Source of the DNA: Cryptomeria japonica
Lineage: Eukaryota > Streptophyta > Pinopsida > Cupressales > Cupressaceae
Assembly (NCBI RefSeq): GCF_030272615.1
Contig: NC_081410.1
Coordinates: forward strand, 188,559,619 to 188,623,618
Length of the DNA: 64,000 nt
Direction: 5' to 3'
This document shows, one piece after another, positions 43,159 to 54,563 of this stretch. Under the pieces are notes generated by a model. That model had not been told where the DNA came from, did no database searches, and saw nothing but the letters and a program-made list of their open reading frames with translations. Position 1 is the stretch's first letter. Every line of letters starts with the position of its first letter. A program made the translations under genes and the position numbers.

Positions 43159-44127
43159 TTGATTGCTACCGATAAACAAGCTAAAGGTAATTTGTTCTAC
43201 CTAGACATCACTGTAGGAAGTTGCCTAATGGAAAAGGTAGAAGACAGTTGGTTGTGGCACAAAATATTGTGTCATGTTAATTTTGATAGCATAGAAAAGG
43301 TTAGTAAAATGAAGTATGTTAGAGGTATGCTTGACATTATGAAACCTAAGAATGCTATGTGTAAAGATTGTCAACTAGGAAAGTTGACCGGATCTAGTTT
43401 CAGCAACAAATCTTCTTCATCTAATAATGTGATGGACTTAGTGCATACAAATTTGTGTGGTCCTATGAGGACTAAGAGTTTCTATGGGGACCGATACTTC
43501 ATGTTATTTGTAGATGATTTCTCAAGAATGATGTGGGTTGTATTCTTGAAAGAAAAATCTGAAGCCTTTCATATGTTCAAGGTCTTCAAGGCTCAAGTGA
43601 AGAGAGGAACTGGTAAGAGTCTGAAATTTTTGAGATCAGATAGAGGAGGAGAGTTCACCTCTCAAGATTTCATAAATTATTGTGAAGAACAGGTGATTAT
43701 GAGGCAGATGTCTGCACCCAGAACACCTCAGCAGAATGGAGTTGTTGAAAGAAGAAACAAAACTCTAATTGACTGTGCAAAGACTCTAATGATACAGAAG
43801 GATATTCCACATGTCTTCTGGAGAGAAGTAGTGAGTAATGTTGTGTATACCTTGAACCAGATATAGGTGAAGAAGGGGACAAATAAGACTCCCTATGAAT
43901 TATGGTGTGGATACTCACCCAATGTGAGTTACTTCAAGGTATTTGGAAGAAGGTGCTACATCAAGAGGGATGAGTACTCTGGAAAGTTCGATCCTAAGAG
44001 TGATGAAGGAACCTTCTTAGGTTACTCCACAAAGAGTAAAGCATACCGGTCTTTGAACAAAAGGATCGATAAGATTGTGGAGAGTGCAAATGTCAAAGTA
44101 GATGAGTTCTCTAAGAAGAATGAATAG
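43159..44127 (+). pseudogene. Copia-C integrase
   Basis: Zinc region WLWHKILCHVNFDSI ... CKDCQLGKLTGSSF. The core reads MDLVHTNLCGPM, where the first catalytic Asp is replaced by Asn (HTD in D and E), then FLRSDRGGEF and PQQNGVVERRNKTL with the catalytic Glu. The C-terminal part is KTPYELWCGYSPNVSYFKVF and DEGTFLGYSTKSKAY. A TAG at 43864 fits CAG to TAG. Confidence 0.92.
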
Positions 44128-45108
44128 GACAACAAGAGTGAACTAGAGGACTATCAATGATTCGATTACACTATACCGATCGAACCTGCTGCAAAGAATC
44201 CTAATGTAGCTGCAAATGAGGAAACATGTGAAGTAGAACCTGCACAATCAGTAGAAGAAGCTCCAAGAAATGAACCGGTACAACCAAGGTATGTCAGAAA
44301 CAATCATCCTACTGACAATATTATTGGTGACAAAAATTTCAGAGTATTGACTAGAAGAAAAGCAAGGGAGACTACATGTCTGCTCTCTAAAATTGAGCTC
44401 AAAACAGCAAAGGAGGCTCTAAAAGATGAAGACTGGATCAAAGCTATGGAGGAAGAACTAGAGCAGATTGAGAAAAATGAAACTTGGATCCTTGTGCCTA
44501 GACTGGAGAACAAAAATGTAACAGGCACCAAGTGGGTGTTTAGAAACAAAATGGATGAAACCGGTCAAGTAGTAAGAAACAAAGCAAGGTTAGTCTTCAA
44601 AGGGTATGCACAGGAAGAAGGTTTGGACTATGGAGAGACCTTTGCACCGGTGGCTAGACTGGAAGGAGTCAAAATCTTGCTTGCTTATGTTGCCTATAGG
44701 AAGTTCAAGGTCTACCAAATGGATGTCAAATCAACATTCTTGAATGGTGTTCTAGAGGAAGAAGTGTACATTGAGCAACCAGAAGGGTTTGCTTCAAAAG
44801 ATGGAAGAGACATGGTATGTAAGCTTAAAAAGGCTATGTATGGGCTAAAACAAGCACCAAGAGCTTGGTATGAGAGGTTGCACTCATACATGATAATCAT
44901 AGGGTTCATGAGAACCAGTGACAATAGTAACTTGTATTTGAAGACTAGACAAGAAGGAAAACATCTGATTGCAGAGATTTTTGTAGATGACATCATCTTT
45001 GGAGGAGATGATGAAATGAGAAGAGGTTTTGCAGAAGAAATGAAGAAAGAATTTGAAATGTCCATGATTGATGAAATAAAATTCTTCATCGGTCTACAAG
45101 TATCTTAG
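44128..45108 (+). pseudogene. Copia-C reverse transcriptase
   Basis: From 44347 the frame is open for 253 codons: [113 protein letters not shown] and [20 protein letters not shown] is intact. The region 44128-44346 links integrase and RT and has two stops. The frame ends at 45106 in a TAG where the relatives have Q. Confidence 0.94.
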
Positions 45109-45399
45109 CTAAAGAATGGTATATTCATTAGCCAGATGAAATATATAAGGGAAATATTGAATACCTTTGGAATGAAATATTCCAAACCTATTGGAACTCT
45201 GATGGTTACAGGTTGCAAGCTCTCCAAAGATGATGAGGCTAATAAAGTGAATGAGACACTATACCGATCCATGATTGGTAAGTTGCAGTATGCAGTTCAC
45301 AATAGACCGTACATAGCACACGCAATTGGCTTGGTTGCTAGATTTGCTGCAAATCCAAAAGAGACTCATGTGGTGGTGATTAAGAGGATATTTAGATAT
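45109..45399 (+). pseudogene. Copia-C RT end / RNase H, first part
   Basis: LKNGIFISQMKYIREILNTF, SKPIGTLMVTGCKLSKDDEA, YRSMIGKLQYAVHNRPYIAH and VVIKRIFRY are the standard copia sequence before RNase H. It is cut at 45399 by the LTR remnant. GATAT (45395-45399) and AATAT (47496-47500) are the probable target copies. Confidence 0.92.
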
Positions 45400-46223
45400 T
45401 GTAAAGACGTAAATTATTCTATATTCAATAATGAAACAAAAATACTCTTTATTCTTAAATAAACTCATAATTATTTTAATAAGTCTATTTCAAACACTTT
45501 TTCATCCTAAGCTCTTGTAGATAATTCCAATGATATTATAATAATCATGAGTTTTCTATATATAGATAAAGAATTTTCATAAAATGATGAAATGGTAAAA
45601 GTATCTCAATCTTATCTTCATACAATGCTTAGGCTTTTCTAATGACTTAAGTTTAATTACAAACATAAAAGAAAGAGAGAGATGCATCCTTTGATCTGCA
45701 ATCCAAGATATCTTCAATATATTCTTTATAATGAAGACGAGAACAATATTCAGGTGCTTTTTTCGCCCAACCTTGAATTTAACACTTCCTCGGAATCCTT
45801 TGTCAATCAAGAATACCCGACCCTGCACGAATTGCTTTAAAAAATAAAATTGAAAGACAAGATGGAATCTGGTGTGTGCCCTAAATGATACATGCATTTG
45901 CCTACAATTTCCTAAGTCGATTAGTATCGACTTTCCTCAACTCAAAGTCTTCCATGAGTTCAGTTAATACCGTACCCTCAACAACCACTTTATGTTTCAC
46001 CGTGGTTTGAGATTAGTGCTAAGTCGATTTCTCTATATTGGTTTCTTAATAACTTGCTATAACAGTCACTTAACTCAAGTCTTAGTCAATAAGATCCGCC
46101 ACCTTTTTTTCTTATATATATATATATATATGATTACATTTATAAAAATATAAGTATAGAGGTTATAGAATATAAATGCATACATCATGATTATGTATAT
46201 GTATATATATACATAATATTCAA

Positions 46224-46261
<38 letters not shown>

Positions 46262-47118
46262 TGATTACATTTATGAAAATATAAGCATGGAGGTTATAGA
46301 ATATAAATGCATACATCATGATTATGTATATGTATATATATATACATAATATTCAATGATTATGTATATGTATATATATACATAATATTCAATGATTATG
46401 TATATGTATACATATACATGATTTCAATAAGAAAGTAATCGCATTAAGAGTAATCAATATAATTATACATATACCATAATTACCTATGTATATATATGTA
46501 TAAGATCGAGTCACAGTTATTCGAACTAATATACATATAAAATACGTATAGTTATATTATAATCTTGAAAACCAAACATTAAATATAGTTTCAATAAATC
46601 ACATACACCTGCACAAAGAACGTTAAATCATAGGGTCACTATTTATTTTCAAATTATTAACAAATTTCACTCTCATAGACAAATAAAACATAACATTTTC
46701 CATCACTCACAAAATTTCATTCATAACTCAAAATCATGCAACAATGCAGACATAAATGTATATATATATATAACTTCAATACTGTGGTGTGTGAGATTCC
46801 TCTAATCTAGCGAAGTCCATGAGCTAAGACAACTCTACCTGAACCATGTTCTCACCTTCATTTGCGTTCACCTTTCCCTGCATCCACTTGCACTCAATAG
46901 GTCATCAGCGATGACAATCCCAATATATAATAAAAATAACTCTAGTCATTCAATTGCATTTACATAAGTAAAGTAATGTAAATCATTTCATTGCATTTGA
47001 ATTCTGATTGCATTATCATCATAAAAAAATGTTATTTCCATTACAATTTTATCTCATAAATGAAAAGTATACATTATTTTCCTAATAACATAATTATCGA
47101 AAAATGTGGTTCATGACA
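45400..47118 (-). repeat. LTR of the remnant, minus orientation
   Basis: The minus strand reads TGTCATGAACCACATTTTTC at the start and CGTCTTTACA at the end. AGTGGGGAAGGA just outside 47118 is a purine tract, so 47118 is an LTR start. The LTR contains TA microsatellites and a tandem duplication of about 100-130 bp at 46131-46440. Confidence 0.75.
46108..46440. repeat. TA microsatellites and tandem 100-130 bp duplication
   Basis: The stretch TGATTACATTTATAAAAATA ... CATAATATTCAATGA occurs twice (about 46131 and 46261), followed by shorter repeats of ATTATGTATATGTATA. (TA)n runs lie at about 46112-46131 and 46225-46257. Confidence 0.85.
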
Positions 47119-47419
47119 TCCTTCCCCACTTGGAAGAGACATCATCCCGATGTCTTATTATTTATCAATGTATTGATATTATTTATCTATCGATTTCTTA
47201 TTAATTACAATGTATTGTTATTATTTATATTTGAGACTATGATGTGTGGTTAACATTATATGATGTTGAGTTACTAAGTGCTTATTGATAGATAATAAGA
47301 CATCAAGACAATGTCTCTTCCAAGTGGGGAGGGATGTCACAAACCATATTTTTTAATAATTATGTTATTAGGAAAATAATGTATACTTTTTATTTATGAG
47401 ATAAAATTGTAATGGAAAT
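47034..47419. repeat. Large palindrome, two 135-bp arms around a 115-bp spacer
   Basis: 47034-47168 is nearly the reverse complement of 47284-47419. Each arm holds an LTR start, the purine tract AGTGGGGA(A/G)GGA and about 35 bases of former internal sequence. A third copy of the LTR start (47420-47495) is inverted again relative to the second arm, giving a second, smaller fold-back centred at about 47420. Confidence 0.88.
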
Positions 47420-47495
47420 AAAATTTTATCTCATAAATGAAAAGTATACATTATTTTCCTAATAACATAATTATTGGACAATATTGTTCGCGACA

Positions 47496-48008
47496 AATAT
47501 CTTAAGGGGACTGATGAGTATGGTTTTCGGTATTCACATAAGGGATGTTTCAACTTAAGTGTCTTCACTAATGCAGATTGGGCAAGGAACATTGATGACA
47601 GAAAGAGCACTAGTGGAGGTGCATTCTTTCTTGGAGATAGGATTGTGTCATGGACAAGAAAGAAATAGAATTGTATCTCTCAATCCACAGCTGAGGCCCA
47701 GAGTATGTGGTTGTTGCAATCAACTGTACATAGGTAGTATGGATTAAGAAGATCTTGGAAGGTATCCAAGAAAAGGTGACAAAACCTGTGGTGATACACT
47801 ATGACAATACAAGTACCATCAACATATCAAAAAACCCGGTAATGCACTCTAAAACCAAGCATATTGCAATAAAATATCATTATCTTAGGGAACAGGTGCA
47901 GGATAAAGAAGTTAGACTGGAATATGTGCCAACCAAGGAACAGGTTGCAAACATATTCACTAAGCCACTAAAAAAGATACTTTTAAGTATCTCAGAGGTA
48001 AGCTAGGG
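47496..48008 (+). pseudogene. Copia-C RNase H, second part, and end of pol
   Basis: YLKGTDEYGFRYSHKGCFNL, FTNADWARNIDDRKSTSGGA, FFLGDRIVSWTRKK, then after a TAG the STAEAQ motif, VVIHYDNTSTINISKNPVMH, TKHIAIKYHYLREQVQDKEV and VPTKEQVANIFTKPLKK. At least one frameshift separates the two halves. FTNADW stands where YTDADW is usual, so one of the two aspartates is lost. Confidence 0.9.
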
Positions 48009-48379
48009 GTAATTCCCCTACATACTCTAAGGTGAGTGAAGATCAAAACAACATCAATTCGGTATGATTTTCCTGAAAAATTCTATGTATTTGGATTGAT
48101 TATTATGGACTACTCTTGTTAAGGGGAGAAGTCATTGCAGTATGTGAAATAGGATGTCTAAGACTACACCCGTGGCATTTTTGTTAAAGGGGAAGATGGG
48201 TAATTGTTGGCACAACCGGTTCACCATGAATGGAAGCCAATAAAAGAGGGAGTGTGAAAAGGGGAAGTAAAATCATTACTCAAGATCAATCAGAGCAGCT
48301 GATCGATACGACATAAGAAGAAGTGCCTGGTTGCTAAAAATAATTTTGAAGTGGTGCCATCAATGCCAAAGGGGGAGAT
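48009..48379 (+). other. Copia-C 3' untranslated region and polypurine tract
   Basis: No frame was found. AAAGGGGAAGATGGGTAAT followed by TGTTGGCACAACCGGTTC at about 48188-48223 looks like a second purine tract with an LTR-start-like sequence. The functional PPT is CAATGCCAAAGGGGGAGAT at 48361-48379, next to the LTR start at 48380. Confidence 0.7.
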
Positions 48380-48686
48380 TGTTGGGATCACTGATGGTGT
48401 TGGCACAAACGGTTTATCAGTTAGTATTGTCATTGATGACGAACACTTACCGGTGAATAAGGCCAAGCTCATAGGCAAGAAGATGTGGTAAACCTCAATG
48501 GTTTACTCATGGTTGCAAACAGTATGGAGGATTCAATGCTTCCCTAATATGCAACATTGACACACTTAAGCAGTGTGTTGGTTGAAGAATAATCGGTTGA
48601 AGGATAAATAGAGTAGCTGACCAGTCAGTCAAGCATCTGATAGGTGTTGAGATCAGTTTATTAAAACTGGCAGATGAAATGATGAT
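48380..48686 (+). repeat. Copia-C 3' LTR, piece 1
   Basis: It starts TGTTGGGATCACTGATGG after the PPT and matches the 5' LTR from its first base. It stops at ATGAT, the target of copia-D. Confidence 0.92.
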
Positions 48687-50061
48687 TGTTGGCATTTGCA
48701 TGAAGATTGCATTAATGATATGCTATGTTGTCATTGATGTCAATTGAATCGGTAATGATATTAATGATGTTGTTGATATTGTTATTATTGTAAACCAGTA
48801 TGCAAGTTCATGAGTTGAATTGGTAATCAGAGTAAAAGGTTAAACTCTTTCTATGTTATGTAACTGGTAAACCCTACCAATTGTTTTTGTTAAACCCTAA
48901 CCGATTAAGGTTGTTGAATTGGTTATGTTGGTTTATGATCTGATGTTGAGCGGTAATGATGGTGACACGTAAGGTCATTGTATGAAGAAAAGTTCAAAAT
49001 ATTTTGGTGTGTTTGTTTGTCTAGGGAAGGAACAAAATGTGTTGCATCTAATGCAAAGCGTGTGATGAGTTATTGAGCTTGATGAAGAAGTAATCAAGGA
49101 GCAATTGAGGTTTTCTTGATTGATGTGATGAGATTTCTATGAAATCCAGTGGTCATGGTTGTACCGACTTGTTTGTAATCTTGATGAGAGGAATAGATTT
49201 TTGTTGTGTTACCGACCTAATTGATTTGTATTTAAGGTCGATGAAGTTGTTTTGTTTTAGTGTTGGAAAGACTTGGCAGAAATTAGTTGACTGTGTGGTT
49301 GCCTAATCGGAGAATGAGTTTGTAGTTTGAGTAAAGGCAAATAGAAGCTTAAATGGATCTGATCAAGCAAATGTAGTGTTATTCAGACAGATCAAGAAAC
49401 TTATGTTGTTTTCTAACAATTACAACAGAATTGAAATCCCCTAACTGGGTAAGCTCTAACAAACTTGGTTACTTATTAAATCCTCTAACAAGGTAGTCCA
49501 TTAGATTGGATTCTCAAATCCTCTACTAAGGTTACTCCTTATAGGGTATTTTCTTCCAACAAGGCATTTGTGTCAATTCCTTAATCGGGTGATTCCTAAC
49601 AGGATTAGTTCTTAACGGGACTTTTGTAAAAGCTTTAACAGGCTAGACTCCTAACAGGGAAAACTTCAAAAGAGTTCAAATATTTTCTTGTGAGTCCCAT
49701 CTCACCGTGGTTTTTACCTATTTGGGTTTTCCACGTATAAATACTTGTGTCATGTGGTGAATGTTTTGTGGTTATGATCTTATGATTTATTTGATTAATT
49801 ATTTCTGATAAGGCATGATAACTGGAAATGTTGAGAAATGAAGCATTTGGATGTTTACAAGTTTGATGTTGTTTACTGTTAATGATATAATAGTCAACCG
49901 GTATTCTTATGAGTATTGATCTTGACAGTGGTATTTCATTGATAAGTTTACTTTGTGAGTTTGAGTTTGAGTGGGAAGTTTGTATCAGTTTTTCTAGTTA
50001 ATGATTCACCCTCCCGCCTCCCAGTAATCTACTAGATACTTATTCTTTCATCATACCATCA
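48687..50061 (+). repeat. 5' LTR of copia-D
   Basis: A 1375-bp LTR, followed directly by ATTGGTATCAGAGC, the initiator tRNA-Met primer site at 50062-50075. The 3' part has CTAACNGGG-type repeats as in the other copia LTRs here. Confidence 0.94.
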
Positions 50062-50075
50062 ATTGGTATCAGAGC
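50062..50075 (+). other. Primer-binding site of copia-D
   Basis: ATTGGTATCAGAGC matches plant initiator tRNA-Met exactly over TGGTATCAGAGC. Confidence 0.94.
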
Positions 50076-50131
50076 ATCTCAGGTCCTCTAAGATCTAAGC
50101 CTAACAGCTTGAGGAAAAGATCTCCTAGATC

Positions 50132-51136
50132 ATGATGAAGAAGGAAGGTCTGAAGTTCAACAAAGATAACTATAGGATATGGAGCGACAGAATGAATATC
50201 TACATTAAGAGTTTGGGAAGTCAATATTGGGATCATGTAGAAACTTGGTATATTGCACCTACTGGAACTCTGACTGATGATCGGAAGAAAGAACAACAAG
50301 AAAATCATCAAGCACTGGAAGCTATTATTAGTTCCCTGTCTGATGCTAAATATGTAGATGTTCATGGTCTTGAAACTGCATATGAAGTATGGAAAAAACT
50401 TGAAGAGATTTATAGCGGTGATGAACATGTTAAGATTGCTAAAGAGGAGAGACTAAGAGGAAAGTTTGATGACATGAGGATGTCTGAAGGTGAGAATATC
50501 TAGTAGTATGGTCAAAGAATAAAAGAGATAGTCAGTGAAATTAAGAGTGCAGGAGGGAAAGTGGAAGATGCCACAGTAATCAGTAAGGTACTGAGAACCC
50601 TACTACCAGTCTATGCTATTCAAGTTGCAGTTATTCAGGAGCTGAAGTCCATTGACAAAACAAAGGTAGCTCTTGACTCCATCATTGGTAAGCTTACTAC
50701 TTTTGAATTAAATGCTTATGATGGTAGTGTACAGAAATCTGAGTCTGCATTTAGAGCTTCTGTCTCTAACCCATCTGTGAGAAAAAGTAGAGATACTAGT
50801 CATGGTTATGAATCTAGATCCAGTAGAGATGTTGATGATGAAGATAGTTTAGTGGAGCTTGAAGCATTGTTGGCAAAGTGGTTTCCCAGAGGCACTGGTG
50901 AATATAGAGGTAAACTGCCTTTGAAATGCTTTGCATGCAACAAGATTGGTCACATAGCGGCTAATTGTTCTAATGGTGAAAATGAACACAAGAGAGACAA
51001 ATTCAAGAAGTATAAGGGTAAAGGCAAGATATATTGTCTTATTGCTATTGATAGTGGTATCATTGATGAAGAATCTGATGATGATGTTAGTGAAGATATT
51101 GTGTTTGTAGCTATTAAGGAAGAGATATCAGACTAG
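50132..51136 (+). pseudogene. Copia-D gag
   Basis: The frame opens at ATG 50132 (MMKKEGLKFNKDNYRIWSDR). Core motifs are YEVWKKLEEIYSGDEHVKIA, LRGKFDDMRMSEGENI and VAVIQELKSIDKTKVALDSI. Zinc knuckle CFACNKIGHIAANC is complete. Two adjacent TAG codons at 50501-50506 stand where copia-E has CAA CAG. TAG at 51134 stands where copia-E has CAG. Without these it would be a full gag running into protease in one frame. Confidence 0.93.
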
Positions 51137-52079
51137 AAGGCATTAGTATCCAAGATGCATAACTTCGATGATTGGATCATTGATAGTGGTTGTTCACATC
51201 ATATGACTGGTGATCGGAGAAAATTTCTTTCCTTGAAAGAATTTGATGGTGGTGTAGTTAGATTTGGCAATGACTCACCCTACATGGTTAAAGGTAAAGG
51301 AGTTGTTTCTCTTAATGGGAAGAGTAGTGCTGTCAATGTCTACTGGGTTGAAGGTCTAAATCAAAATCTTTTAAGTGTGGCACAACTCAATGACAAAGGA
51401 TACCCATTGGAGTTTAAAAATAGTATGTACAAAATCTTTGACAACAAAGGTGAATTGATTGCAACTGGGAAACAAACTAAAGGTAACCTGTTTCATCTCA
51501 ATTCTAAAGTTAGCAATTGTTTTATTGCAAAAATAGATGATAGTTGGCTTTGGCATAGGAGATTTTGTCAGATAAACTTTGATAACATTGTTAAAGTGAG
51601 TAAGTCCAAGACAGTGAGAGGTTTGCCTCAGTTAGATAAACCGGTTAATGCTCTTTGCAAAGAATGGCAGTTAGGAAAGATGACCTATTCAACTTTCAAA
51701 AGTAAATCCTTCTCAGCAGAGCACTTGTTAGATTTAGTTCATACAGATCTTTGTGAACCAATAAGAACAAAAAGCATTCAAGGTGATAGATATTTCATGA
51801 TTCTCACTAATGATTTCTCAAGGATGATGTAGGTTACATTCTTGAAAGATAAGTCTGAAGCTTTTGGCAAGTTCAAGGAATTCAGGGCCTTAGCTGAGAA
51901 AGAGAGTAGTAAGAAGATAAAATGTCTGAGGACAGATCAAGGGGGTGAATTTACTTCTGGGGAATTCACTAGGTATTGTGAAGAGAATGGTATCAAATGA
52001 CAACTTTCTGCATCAAGGAAACCACATTAGAATGGCATCGTAAAAAGAAACACGGTCAGTTGTTGAAGCTGCTAGGACA
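51137..52079 (+). pseudogene. Copia-D protease and integrase N-terminal half
   Basis: Protease DWIIDSGCSHHMTGD is intact. VYWVEGLNQNLLSVAQLNDK and WLWHRRFCQINFDNIVKVSK ... CKEWQLGKM follow; the zinc region has W for the second Cys. The core has LDLVHTDLCEPI (Asp kept) and CLRTDQGGEF. TAG at 51830 replaces TGG, TGA at 51998 replaces an Arg codon, and a TAG at 52028 stands in the PQQNG motif. The frame shifts near 52035. Confidence 0.92.
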
Positions 52080-52592
52080 ATGTTGATACAAGGAGGTGTA
52101 GCAAAAACCTTTTGGAGAGAAGTTGTTTACACAATGAACCAGGTTCTGGTAAAGAAAGGTAAGGAAAAGACTCCTTATGAATATTGGTATGGAAGATCAC
52201 TTGATGTTAGCTATTTTAAGATATTTGGAGGCAAATGTTTTATTAAGAGAGGTGATTGCATTAGTAAATTTGAGGCTAAGAGTAATGAAGGCATATTTCT
52301 TGGCTATTCCACCAAGAGTAAGGCCTACAAATGTTTTAACAACCAGACATGGAGAATTCTTGAGAGTGTTGGTGTTCGAGTGAATGAATTTACTGAAGTC
52401 TCGGAAGGAACTAGTTCAAAGAAAAAGGATGAAGATCCTTGCAATTTGTTTTTGGAACTAGAAATTGTGAAATCTAAAACAGGCAAAGCAAATTCTGATG
52501 CAATAGTCCAACCAGAATAGATAAATTCAAAAGAGGATGATGACAAAGAAGAAGCTGAACCTAAAGATAATGATCATGTTATTCCTAGATAT
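52080..52592 (+). pseudogene. Copia-D integrase C-terminal half
   Basis: MLIQGGVAKTFWREVVYTMN, VLVKKGKEKTPYEYWYGRSL, DVSYFKIFGGKCFIKRGDCI and SNEGIFLGYSTKSKAYKCFN give the usual copia end of integrase. A charged linker follows, with TAG at 52518. Confidence 0.92.
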
Positions 52593-53400
52593 GTGAGACT
52601 GAATAACAATCTTGAGCAAATTATTGGAGAGAAGGATGCTGGAATGCTAACTAGAAGAAGAATCAGAGAGAATTCTTGCATGATCTCCACCATTGAACCA
52701 AGAATTGCTAAGGAGGCATTTGGTGATGATTATTGGGTTAAAGCTATGGAGGAGGAATTGGATCAAATTGAGAAGAACAATACTTGGACCCTAGTACCCT
52801 GACCGATAAATAAGAATGTTATGCGTACTAAATGGGTATACAGGAACAAATTGAATGAAGATGGTGTTGTAGTTTGCAACAAGTCAAGATTAATGTGCAA
52901 GGGTTATGCACAAGAGGAAGGAGAAGATTATGGTGAAAATTTTGCACCAGTAGCAAGACTAGAAGGTGTCAAAACTTTACTTGCATTTGCAGCCCATAAG
53001 AAGTTAAAGGTATATCAGATGGATGCTAAGTCTGCATTTTTGAATAGGATATTAGAAGAAGAGGTATACATAGAGCAACCGGATGGTTATGCATTGACTG
53101 ATGAGAACGATATGGTATGCAGATTGCATAAGGCTTTATATTGATTAAAGAAGGCACCCAAACCATGGTATGAAAGGCTTCATACACATCTAATGAAGAT
53201 AGGCTTTCTGAGAACCAGTGATGATAGTAACATATATCTCAAGTTTGAAGGAGATGAAATACTGGTTAGTGAAGTATTTGTTGATGATATTATATTTGGA
53301 GGTAATGTTATCACGAGAAACAATTTTGTAGATGAAATGAAAAATGAATTTGAAATGTCTTTAGTAGGGGAAATAAAAAAATTCATAGGCTTGGAGATAT
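52593..53400 (+). pseudogene. Copia-D reverse transcriptase
   Basis: EAFGDDYWVKAMEEELDQIE, TWTLVP, TKWVYRNKLNEDGVVVCNKS, GYAQEEGEDYGENFAPVARL, VYQMDAKSAFLNRILEEEVY, KALY, KPWYERLHTHL and [20 protein letters not shown] is intact. Stops at 52800 (TGA for Arg), 53143 (TGA for Gly) and 53400 (TAG for Gln in the relatives) break it. Confidence 0.94.
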
Positions 53401-54230
53401 AGCAAATGAAGAATGGTATTTTCATTACATAGTCTAAGTTTGTGAAAGAAGTTTTGAAGACATTTGGAATGAGTGACTGCAAACCAGTTGGGACACCAAT
53501 GGTTGCAGGTTGTAAGTTGTCCAAGGAAGATGAATATAAGTCCGTTGATGAGAAGGAATACAAGTCAATGATTGGCAAGTTACACTATGTTGTTCACAAC
53601 AGATCGGGCATTGCCCATGCAGTTGGTATAGTTGCTAGATTCCAGAAGAATCCTAAGGAGACACACCTAATAGCAACCAAGAGAATCTTTAGATACCTGA
53701 AAGGTACTGTTGACTATGGATTATGGTATCCATATGGAGGAAACTTTGATTTGAAGGCATACACAGATGCTGATTGGGTAGGAAATGTTGATGAATGGAA
53801 AAGCACAACTGGTGGAGCATTTTTTCTTGGAGGAAGGCTTGTTTCAAGGAGTAGTAAAAATTAAAGTTGCACTTCACAATCTACTGCTGAAGCTGAGTAT
53901 GTTGCAACTTATATGAATTGCACACAGGCTATTTGGATGAGGCACATTTTGGAAGGTTTTAAGATGAAGATTTCAGAACCTATAAAGATCTTATGTGATA
54001 ACACAAGTGCCATAAATATTTCTAAGAATCATGTTCTGTACGCATGAACCAAGCATATTGAATTGAAGTATCATTTCTTGAGGAAAAAATTTCAGAGTAA
54101 AGATGTTATCTTAGAGCATGTTTCTACCAAGGAACAACTTGCAGATATTTTTACCAAACCTCTGCCTAAGACTACTTTTGAGTATCGTAGAAGTCAATTA
54201 GGGGTTGTCCCTCTTCATGAAGTCAGTTGA
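53401..54230 (+). pseudogene. Copia-D RNase H and end of pol
   Basis: QMKNGIFIT, VKEVLKTFGMSDCKPVGTPM, YKSMIGKLHYVVHNRSGIAH, IFRYLKGTVDYGLWYPYGGN, AYTDADWVGNVDEWKSTTGG, FFLGGRLVSRSSKN, STAEAEYVATYMNCTQAIWM, ILCDNTSAINISKN and STKEQLADIFTKPLPKTTF. Pol ends at TGA 54228-54230. Internal stops are TAG (53431), TAA (53862) and TGA (about 54045), all at Q or R positions of the relatives. Confidence 0.94.
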
Positions 54231-54563
54231 ACATGATGTTGACTGCATCAGTCCCTGAAACACTTGCAAAATTTTACAGGGGTTGATGTAGAAGTGGATG
54301 TATTCCATAGGGGGAGCATCAAGATGCAGTATGTTGTTGATGCACATTGTAAATTTCACATTACACGTTTTCCTTTTAATTTGGCATTGCTATCAAAGGG
54401 GGAGAATAATTATGTGATTATGTGAAGGAGAACTGGTGACAGACTGAAGACAGATAGAGCATGTGAATACTTGGTAATGTAAACCAGGATTCCTATTCAC
54501 AATCACAACAACAAAGCAATGGTGTTGATATTTTGTATTGCCATCAATGCCAAAGGGGGAGAT
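54231..54563 (+). other. Copia-D 3' untranslated region and polypurine tract
   Basis: No gene. AAAGGGGGAGAATAATT near 54396 is a second purine run. The PPT proper is CAATGCCAAAGGGGGAGAT, ending at 54563. Confidence 0.8.

Larger units (their letters stand above)
45400..47495 (-). mobile_element. Rearranged LTR-retrotransposon remnant with palindrome
   Basis: The insertion starts TGTAAAGACG and ends TTCGCGACA, with near-matching 5-bp flanks GATAT/AATAT. Its left 1.7 kb is a full LTR in minus orientation, bordered by a purine tract. Then follow a short unique spacer, an inverted purine tract and LTR start, and a last minus-oriented LTR start at 47420-47495. No coding region is left. A deletion combined with template switching could produce this. 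Confidence 0.75.

Noticed and set aside
45577-45897. 106-codon minus-strand frame in the LTR remnant
   Set aside because: It lies inside an LTR, has low-complexity hydrophobic text and no known domain.
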